Assembly: GCA_035525055.1 (NCBI GenBank)
Contig: DATLEZ010000141.1
Coordinates: 1 to 9,248 of the forward strand
DNA: 9,248 bases
Reading direction: 5' to 3'
Origin: DATEEG01 sp035525055
GTDB lineage: Bacteria > Actinomycetota > Acidimicrobiia > Spongiisociales > ZC4RG35
Shown here: piece after piece, positions 5,363 to 9,248 of the stretch
Numbering within the stretch: the stretch's first letter is position 1
Layout: every line of letters begins with the position of its first letter
Program-made: the position numbers and the translations under genes
The notes under the pieces: model-generated
Databases searched by the model: none
Told to the model about the DNA's origin: nothing
Seen by the model: only the letters and a program-made list of their open reading frames with translations

Positions 5363-5435
5363 CGCCCTCGGGAGGACTCGAACCTCCGACACCCGGTTTA
5401 GGAAACCGGTGCTCTATCCCCTGAGCTACGAGGGC
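5363..5435 (-). tRNA. tRNA-Arg (anticodon CCT)
   Basis: The 73-nt cloverleaf folds fully: acceptor GCCCTCG with CGAGGGC, D-stem GCTC with GAGC, anticodon stem CCGGT with ACCGG around loop TTCCTAA, variable loop GTGTC, T-stem GGAGG with CCTCC around TTCGAGT, and discriminator G. The CCA end is not encoded. It reads AGG codons. Its 3' part, up to the anticodon loop, lies inside the element and carries a T-stem different from the displaced host copy at 98-141, so the gene is probably a host/element chimera that keeps its host promoter on the right. Confidence 0.96.
5388..5406. other. right attachment core within tRNA-Arg
   Basis: This 19-base block is identical to 123-141. Here the anticodon stem gives a perfect dyad, CCGGTTT-AGG-AAACCGG, suitable as inverted core half-sites for the integrase. 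Similarity to the left end continues leftward to 5359 with five mismatches. Confidence 0.8.
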
Positions 5436-5456
5436 ATGAACTTGTGAAGTCCCTGG

Positions 5457-5618
5457 TCAAGTGGCCCTTTTGCGCCTCTGACCCAAGTTTAGGACTTCGT
5501 CGGATTCGGCTTTGGGCCGCACCTGGGCCGCACCGTAACGAGCATCCATGTTGTCGGCCAGCGTCTCGAGGTCGTCATCGAAGAGATGGGAATGCCTGTC
5601 GAGGGTGATGTTGTGACG
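5457..5618 (-). pseudogene. C-terminal remnant of a second tyrosine recombinase
   Basis: The minus strand encodes about 53 residues ending at TGA 5459-5457. The start of the fragment, HNITLDRHSHLFDDDLETLA, matches the last conserved box of phage-type integrases (compare GHSSIAVTMDIYGHLFPSDA in the element's own integrase). The catalytic Tyr position reads His (DRHSHLF). Upstream the frame is closed by TGA at 5619-5621 and the rest of the gene is missing. It lies on the 5' side of the tRNA, outside the element. It also contains a tandem 11-bp repeat, TGGGCCGCACC, at 5513-5534. It marks an earlier integration or recombination at this tRNA. Confidence 0.65.
5513..5534. repeat. perfect tandem 11-bp duplication
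   Basis: TGGGCCGCACC is repeated head to tail at 5513-5523 and 5524-5534, within the integrase remnant. Eleven bases is not a multiple of three, so if this is a recent duplication it shifts the reading frame of the original gene here. Confidence 0.6.
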
Positions 5619-5629
5619 TCAACGCTTCC

Positions 5630-6136
5630 CTACTCCACCGGTGCGTATATCCCTGGAAGGTTGTCGGCACGACCTCGACAGGAATCCTCAACCAATACCA
5701 CCTCCAGGTCGCCAGTTTCCAGCAGGTCAAACCCGTAGATTCCTACGACGCCCTCGCCACAGTCGGGATCCGTTAACAGAACACTTGTCCCCTCGATCCT
5801 GGCGCTGAGCACGATTTCCGGACCATCCTCGCTAGGCGCCCAGTGCAGGGTCCCATCGTCCATGATCCGGAAAAACCCCACACCGCCCGGGTCCTTCGCC
5901 CCGTAGGTCCCTGCCATGTCCTCAAAGGAGGCCCCCGGTGGGGTTGAAGTGGTGGTCTCTTCCGGCGGTTCGGTGGTTGTTGTCTCCGGCAGAGGGTCGG
6001 TCGTCGATGCACCGGCCAACGTTGTGGTCGGTGCAGGATCGAGACTGCCTGGCGTCGTGACCGCCGTGCCGTTTACACAAGCTGCCAACAGGAGCCCGAC
6101 TGCCAGCACCATGGGTCTCAACACCGGTTTGCCCAT
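5630..6136 (-). CDS. putative lipoprotein with Thr/Pro-rich linker
   Basis: The 168-residue product starts with a clear lipoprotein signal (MGKPVLRPMVLAVGLLLAAC; lipobox LAAC, Cys20). A low-complexity Thr/Pro/Glu linker covers roughly residues 27-70. It ends in a globular domain of about 95 residues (DMAGTYGAKDPGGVGFFRIM, then LEVVLVEDSC and LPGIYAPVE) with two cysteines, which may be a small beta-barrel, lipocalin-like domain. ATG 6136 has GGAGGG at five bases' spacing, a strong site that decides the start. It is the last gene of a minus-strand run below the ECF sigma factor and may be part of its regulon. The family is not recognised. Confidence 0.8.
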   Translation of the reverse strand: MGKPVLRPMVLAVGLLLAACVNGTAVTTPGSLDPAPTTTLAGASTTDPLPETTTTEPPEETTTSTPPGASFEDMAGTYGAKDPGGVGFFRIMDDGTLHWAPSEDGPEIVLSARIEGTSVLLTDPDCGEGVVGIYGFDLLETGDLEVVLVEDSCRGRADNLPGIYAPVE

Positions 6137-6393
6137 CAGAACCCTCCATGAGAGACGATCACAGTCTCCAATTCCACCTGCGCCTGTCGGCCGTGGCCAT
6201 CCGGGTTTCCCCCGACCAATTCGGCGACGGTCCCAGTCAAGCCGATCCGGCCAAATCTGATGTGCCAGGTTGTCTGTGAGCGTCGACCTCGTCGTGAGGA
6301 GCGTCGATCAAGAGTATCGAGCGGGTACCGCACATCTCGACATCCCCCTACAGAGCGGCACGTCGTGCTCGGATGGATTCTTCCGTTGGTCAT
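6136..6393 (-). CDS. doubtful small ORF ahead of the lipoprotein gene
   Basis: An 85-codon frame runs from ATG 6393 to a TGA overlapping the lipoprotein ATG by one base (TGATG). The last ~40 residues (IGLTGTVAELVGGNPDGHGR onward) have a protein-like composition, but the first half does not, being rich in Arg, Ser and Cys. It begins eight bases after the anti-sigma-like stop. It may be a real coupled gene, a decayed one, or chance in a 265-bp gap that otherwise holds nothing recognisable. Confidence 0.25.
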   Translation of the reverse strand: MTNGRIHPSTTCRSVGGCRDVRYPLDTLDRRSSRRGRRSQTTWHIRFGRIGLTGTVAELVGGNPDGHGRQAQVELETVIVSHGGF

Positions 6394-6401
6394 CCGGCGA
6401 A

Positions 6402-7247
6402 TCAGCCGTCAAGAGCGATGAACTCGGCGGCAGTCGCTGGTCGAAGGCTCTCAGCGACGCGTAACACGACGAGTCGTTGGAGTTGGTGTCCTGTCACTGT
6501 GGTGAGGACCGGGCCTCCTTCGAACACCGCCACTGTGTACGAGTGGTGCTCGACGCCGCTGACTGTGTTGGCCTGCTCGATCAGTACGGCTGGTTTGCCT
6601 CTAACCGTTGTCTCCTCGACAGATGCACTCAGAGTGCTGTCGCTCCCAGCAACCTCTCGTATGCACTGCTCTGTGTTGAGGCGTCCGGCCTCAATCGCGC
6701 CCGATCCTGAGCATAGAGAACTCTCGACCTGGTTCCGGCATGTCTCCGGGTCGACTGGTACTTCCTCGTCGTCGATGGTTTGGAAGCATTCCACTTCATC
6801 TCGGGCAAGTAGAGCCTCTATCTGGGCGAGCCGGTCTTCAGAATGGATGATCAGCGCCCGTTCGCCTTCGACCCATGTGCTCTCGTCTGGAACGAGGTAG
6901 GTCATGCTGGCCGCTATGGCTTCAGACGACTCCTCCGTTGAGTATCCATCGGCATCGGACATAACGGCTCCGTTCAGGGTGAGGTCCTCTGGGATGAATG
7001 AGGGCACCAAGAAGATGCCTTCGTCAGGTGTTGCAACGGGAGCTTTCGGTGTGGCACTGAACAATACGACTGCGCCAAGAGCAACGAGGACCGCCGCAGC
7101 AGCCACCCAGAGTGTCAAGGAATGAGGCTTTCGGCTAGCCGGGCGAAGATCTAATACGTCGAGCTCGTCGAAAGGCACGGCGTCGGGGGCGTCGTCTCCG
7201 ATCCGACCCAAGACGTCTCTCAGGACGTGTTCTTCACGTGTATTCAC
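6402..7247 (-). CDS. membrane anti-sigma-factor-like protein
   Basis: The 281-residue product has a short cytoplasmic N-terminus of about 43 residues, one membrane segment (about 44-65, LTLWVAAAAVLVALGAVVLF) and a long acidic extracellular domain with several cysteines. This layout, and a 14-base overlap with an ECF sigma gene, point to an anti-sigma factor or membrane partner. The cytoplasmic part lacks the HxxxCxxC zinc motif of ZAS-type anti-sigma factors, so it would be a non-zinc type. GTG at 7247 is chosen because AGAGGAG lies six bases upstream; the TTG at 7250 would leave only three. The extracellular domain might sense an envelope signal. The partnership is inferred from context. Confidence 0.75.
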   Translation of the reverse strand: MNTREEHVLRDVLGRIGDDAPDAVPFDELDVLDLRPASRKPHSLTLWVAAAAVLVALGAVVLFSATPKAPVATPDEGIFLVPSFIPEDLTLNGAVMSDADGYSTEESSEAIAASMTYLVPDESTWVEGERALIIHSEDRLAQIEALLARDEVECFQTIDDEEVPVDPETCRNQVESSLCSGSGAIEAGRLNTEQCIREVAGSDSTLSASVEETTVRGKPAVLIEQANTVSGVEHHSYTVAVFEGGPVLTTVTGHQLQRLVVLRVAESLRPATAAEFIALDG

Positions 7248-7728
7248 CAAGCACTCCTCTCAATTTCTTCCGGGCGCGTGCCAGATGTCGGCGAACAGAC
7301 CCGGCGCTAATACCGAGGTGATCAGCGATGGACGATTCGTCAAGATCGGCCCAGTACGCGAGATGCACCACAGCCCGTTGCCGCACACTCAACTCCTCCA
7401 CGGCACGGTGCACTTCCAGGTACGGCTCCAATGGATGCACCACGTTGCGGCCTATCGACGAAGTCGACTCGCGGACACGACGCCTTGCTTCCCCACGCTT
7501 CCAGTTCCGGGCCTCGTTGGCTACTACCCGAAACAGATAGGCGCGGTGGTTGTGGATTGGCTGCGGGGATCTGTCGAGAACTCGAATAACCGCCGACGAC
7601 ACCACATCGGCGGCATCGTCCGGTCCCACGAGCACCGTTGCGAAACGCAGTAGCTCCGAAGCCCACGCGCCATAGGCCTCACCTAACCCCAACGCATAAG
7701 ACAGTTGTCGTGCCTCCGGATTAGTCAT
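7234..7728 (-). CDS. ECF-type RNA polymerase sigma factor
   Basis: The 164-residue product has sigma region 2 at about 20-80 (ELLRFATVLVGPDDAADVVS; NHRAYLFRVVANEARNWKR) and region 4 at about 107-160 (LSVRQRAVVHLAYWADLDES; HLGISAGSVRRHLARARKKL), with the region 4 HTH intact. It lacks regions 1 and 3 and has ECF length, most like the small actinobacterial SigE-type groups. It would direct RNA polymerase to a small regulon, probably including its own operon. The start ATG 7728 has only a weak upstream GAG. The anti-sigma-like gene overlaps its end. No promoter could be assigned with confidence. Confidence 0.9.
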   Translation of the reverse strand: MTNPEARQLSYALGLGEAYGAWASELLRFATVLVGPDDAADVVSSAVIRVLDRSPQPIHNHRAYLFRVVANEARNWKRGEARRRVRESTSSIGRNVVHPLEPYLEVHRAVEELSVRQRAVVHLAYWADLDESSIADHLGISAGSVRRHLARARKKLRGVLGEYT

Positions 7729-7845
7729 CTCAACTATTAGACACCGCCATCCACCGATTCACCTGACACAAGACTTCAAACCCGAACACGAGTGAGAGAG
7801 CGAAAATGGACTGAACTGAAGAGCCGGCGGGGTGACAGCGAAGCT

Positions 7846-7956
7846 CGTCGTCGCGGCTACCAGGAGGCCAAGGGTGCCTTTCAGCTCGGAGCAAGGTTCG
7901 GCCAGAGTCTCGAGGTCATCATGGAACAAATGTGATGACTCTCTCGAGGTCCGCAT
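7846..7956 (-). pseudogene. second degraded integrase C-terminal tail
   Basis: The minus-strand frame opening at 7956 contains SSHLFHDDLETLAE, close to HLFDDDLETLAD in the remnant at 5457-5618 and to the HLFPxDxxxLA box after the catalytic Tyr of phage-type integrases. The Tyr itself is missing (RESSHLF). Similarity ends after about 20 residues; the frame continues to 7759 without recognisable sequence. No tRNA or attachment repeat was seen beside it. The left boundary given is approximate. Confidence 0.5.
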
Positions 7957-7962
7957 TCACGT

Positions 7963-7992
7963 TTGACTTATATAAGTAACCAGTGATACGCT
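7963..7992 (+). promoter_or_regulatory. promoter with palindromic operator for the ArsR gene
   Basis: TTGACT (7963-7968) and TACGCT (7987-7992) are spaced by 18 bases and fit a -35 and an actinobacterial TAnnnT -10. Seven bases on, transcription would begin at 7999, the A of the ATG, giving a leaderless mRNA. The perfect 12-bp palindrome ACTTATATAAGT (7966-7977) overlaps the -35 and spacer, where an ArsR-type repressor would block polymerase. An alternative is TATAAG (7971-7976) as the -10. Confidence 0.55.
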
Positions 7993-7998
7993 GTGGCG

Positions 7999-8385
7999 AT
8001 GCATGCGTTCGACGTCCTTGGTGATCCAGTGCGACGCCGGATTCTGGAGCTGCTGGTCGATGGCGAGCAGACATCTGGTGCCATCACCTCTGTGATCCAG
8101 CACGAGTTCGGGATCACCCAACCCGGCGTCTCACAGCATCTGCGGGTATTGCGGGAGACGGGCTTCGCGACCGTCCGCGCTGAAGGGGCCCGGCGCTTGT
8201 ACACGATCGAAACGGTCGCGTTGCACGAGGTCGACTCGTGGCTGGAGCGGTTCCGTCACGCCTGGGACCAACCGTTGGATGCTCTGGCGACCGAGCTTGC
8301 TCGAGGGAGGCGGGAACGCCGCATGAAAGGCGACCGCGCCGCTTCGACCAGCACGTCAGCTCCCACCGACAAGGAGGACAGATAG
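7999..8385 (+). CDS. ArsR-family transcriptional repressor
   Basis: The 128-residue product is a winged-helix ArsR-type regulator: FDVLGDPVRRRILELLVDGE opens the domain, the recognition helix is in GITQPGVSQHLRVLRETGFA, and the wing is RAEGARRLYTIE. The C-terminal tail is charged and probably disordered. It has no metal-binding cysteines, so it is not a classical metal sensor; it belongs with ArsR proteins encoded next to SRPBCC/AHSA1 genes. ATG 7999 is preferred over GTG 7993 because it matches the predicted transcription start. Its TAG overlaps the next gene's GTG by one base. It probably represses its own operon through the palindrome at 7966-7977. Confidence 0.9.
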   Translation: MHAFDVLGDPVRRRILELLVDGEQTSGAITSVIQHEFGITQPGVSQHLRVLRETGFATVRAEGARRLYTIETVALHEVDSWLERFRHAWDQPLDALATELARGRRERRMKGDRAASTSTSAPTDKEDR

Positions 8386-9014
8386 TGGACATCGCTACCC
8401 AGCTCAAAGCCATCGACCGCGAGGTCACCAGGCGCCCCGGCCCCCACGGCGAGGAGGTCAGCGTCCTGATCCGCCGCACCTACGACGCGGCGATCGCGGA
8501 CGTGTGGAGTGCGTTGACCGATCCGAACCGAATGAGGCGCTGGTTCCTCCCCATCGTCGGCGATCTGCGGGCTGGCGGCAACTTCCAACTCGAAGGTAAC
8601 GCCGGGGGAGACATCATCGCCTGCGAGCCACCCCATCTGCTGAAAGTGACCTTCGGTGGGCCGACCAGCCTGGTCGAGCTGCGGTTGTCGCCCGAAACAG
8701 AGGATCGCACCAGCCTGCAGCTCGAGCACACGGTTCCTATCGAGTTCGCCCAGAGCGGCGCCGGGTCTCTCTTTGTCGGGCCTGGCTGGGATGGCGGGTT
8801 CGTCGCCCTCGACCTGTACCTGCGAGGGGAGGTCAGCGATGACCCCATCGCCGCCGCCAATTCATCGGAAGGCCAGGAGCTGTCGAAACAATCGGTGGAT
8901 TCCTGGGTCGCCGTAGTGCAAGCATCGGGCACAGCCAGCGCCGACGAGATCGCCGCCGCTCGGCAGATGTCGCTGGCACAGTTCGCCCCCGACCTAGTCC
9001 GCAGCGACGAGTAG
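8385..9014 (+). CDS. SRPBCC/AHSA1-type START-like domain protein
   Basis: The 209-residue product has the AHSA1/SRPBCC pattern: RRTYDAAIADVWSALTDPNR followed by RMRRWFLPIVGDLRAGGNFQ, then GDIIACEPPHLLKVTF and VELRLSPET, with a GPGWDGGFVALDLYL helix near the end. The fold forms a hydrophobic pocket for small ligands. The ligand is unknown. GTG 8385 is fixed by AAGGAGG at 8371-8377, seven bases upstream, and by the one-base overlap with the ArsR stop. An ArsR gene followed by an SRPBCC gene is a common pairing in actinobacteria. The last ~35 residues extend beyond the core domain. Confidence 0.88.
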   Translation: MDIATQLKAIDREVTRRPGPHGEEVSVLIRRTYDAAIADVWSALTDPNRMRRWFLPIVGDLRAGGNFQLEGNAGGDIIACEPPHLLKVTFGGPTSLVELRLSPETEDRTSLQLEHTVPIEFAQSGAGSLFVGPGWDGGFVALDLYLRGEVSDDPIAAANSSEGQELSKQSVDSWVAVVQASGTASADEIAAARQMSLAQFAPDLVRSDE

Positions 9015-9044
9015 CCCGGCCATTGATCCGCGAGCCGCGTATTG

Positions 9045-9248
9045 CTACGTGGGCGGGTCGGGTTCGCTGGTAGACGAGCCCCCGGCGCTCGGGCCGGGCA
9101 ATGCGCTGCTTCGGGCCTGGCGGTACCTCAGTGTCGGCTCGTATCGCGAGTGACCGGTGCCCTCCTTCACCACCAGGTTGAAACCGCCAAGACTTTCGAC
9201 ATAGTGACCGCCGATGGGGTCGGTCTCCCGGTAGAGGTTTACCCATCG
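9045..9248 (-). CDS. 3' end of a minus-strand gene, possibly hydrolase-like
   Basis: From the right edge to TAG at 9047-9045 the minus strand encodes the last 67 residues of a protein. RWVNLYRETDPIGGHYVESL followed by GHSRYEP is a pattern I associate with the C-terminal part of alpha/beta-hydrolase-like membrane proteins, where the histidine would be catalytic. The final ~25 residues (from about ARSSALPGPSAGGSSTSEP) look disordered. It converges with the SRPBCC gene with a 30-base gap. The hydrolase assignment is tentative; the gene itself is well supported by composition and uninterrupted frame. Confidence 0.6.
   Translation of the reverse strand, partial: RWVNLYRETDPIGGHYVESLGGFNLVVKEGTGHSRYEPTLRYRQARSSALPGPSAGGSSTSEPDPPT

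Larger units (their letters stand above)
123..5406. mobile_element. tRNA-Arg-targeted integrative element of about 5.3 kb
   Basis: The element is bounded by 19-bp direct repeats that are parts of a tRNA-Arg(CCT) gene. Its tyrosine recombinase gene abuts and runs into the reconstituted tRNA, the usual layout of tRNA-integrating islands. Cargo consists of three excisionase-type HTH proteins, a DUF433/DUF5615 toxin-antitoxin pair, two putative lipoproteins and an RHH/coiled-coil/SEC-C protein. No relaxase, replication initiator, terminase or capsid gene was seen, so it may depend on a helper or be stranded. The integrase frameshift suggests it may now be fixed, unless that is a sequencing error. 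Confidence 0.85.
4190..5424 (+). pseudogene. int: tyrosine recombinase (integrase), frameshifted near 4493
   Basis: The gene starts at GTG 4190 in one frame, encoding the N-terminal SAM-like arm and core-binding region (WQVRYIDPSGRERSKTF through LRVHILPAFGTTRL). Homology-like sequence then continues in the -1 frame from about 4495 (RIDRLAIESWMADRR). One base seems to be missing between 4490 and 4497. The catalytic set is present: Arg in GGLRWGE (codon 4774), Lys in GPTKNY (4888), HDLRH (His 5092, Arg 5101), His in GHSS (5170) and Tyr in DIYGHLF (5200). No slippery heptamer is visible, so the cause is a mutation or sequencing error rather than obvious programmed shifting. Restored, the protein would be about 410 residues, normal for the family. 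The 3' end runs antisense into the tRNA; the last ~20 residues are tRNA-derived. An ATG at 4228 in the second frame is not a likely start. Confidence 0.85.

Noticed and set aside
8238..8384. Upstream extension of the SRPBCC frame
   Set aside because: It overlaps the ArsR gene in another frame; AAGGAGG before GTG 8385 fixes the start.
1..9248. CRISPR array, rRNA genes, IS transposase
   Set aside because: No regularly spaced repeats, rRNA signatures or transposase motifs were seen.

Overview
The window is high-GC DNA with actinobacterial habits: GTG/TTG starts, TAnnnT-type -10 boxes, DUF433/DUF5615 toxin-antitoxin genes, lipoproteins with Thr/Pro-rich linkers, and a small ECF sigma factor paired with a membrane anti-sigma-like protein. 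A high-GC actinobacterium is the best guess. Rank below phylum cannot be judged from the sequence alone.

Positions ~123-5406 form a compact integrative element of about 5.3 kb inserted in a tRNA-Arg(CCT) gene. The intact tRNA is on the minus strand at 5363-5435, at the right end. A displaced 3' half of the same tRNA lies at 98-141, at the left end. The two copies share a perfect 19-bp core covering the anticodon loop. Their T-stems differ by paired changes, so the working tRNA appears to be a chimera of host 5' half and element 3' half. About 100 bp inside each core lies a matching pair of ACGGACAA repeats, 11 bp apart, which look like integrase arm-type sites. Inside the element, left to right: two overlapping excisionase-type HTH genes (+); a DUF433/DUF5615 toxin-antitoxin pair (-); a 415-bp stretch with no convincing gene; two convergent putative lipoprotein genes with a hairpin between them; a 16-bp inverted repeat with tandem octamers in front of a gene for an RHH-like, coiled-coil, SEC-C protein; an excisionase-type HTH gene; and a tyrosine recombinase that keeps its catalytic residues but carries a frameshift near 4493.

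Right of the tRNA is chromosomal DNA with older scars. The C-terminal tail of a second integrase abuts the tRNA, and another tail lies at 7846-7956. Between them, on the minus strand, is an operon-like run: ECF sigma factor, membrane anti-sigma-like protein, a doubtful small ORF and a lipoprotein. On the plus strand at 7999-9014 an ArsR-family repressor and an SRPBCC/AHSA1-type protein form an operon with a palindromic operator in its promoter. The right edge holds the 3' end of a minus-strand gene, possibly a hydrolase-like protein. The left edge may hold the start of another gene.

The element appears to be a minimal tRNA-targeted integrative element: attachment sites, integrase and excisionase regulators, a stabilising toxin-antitoxin pair and surface lipoproteins as cargo. 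No replication, conjugation or packaging gene was seen.
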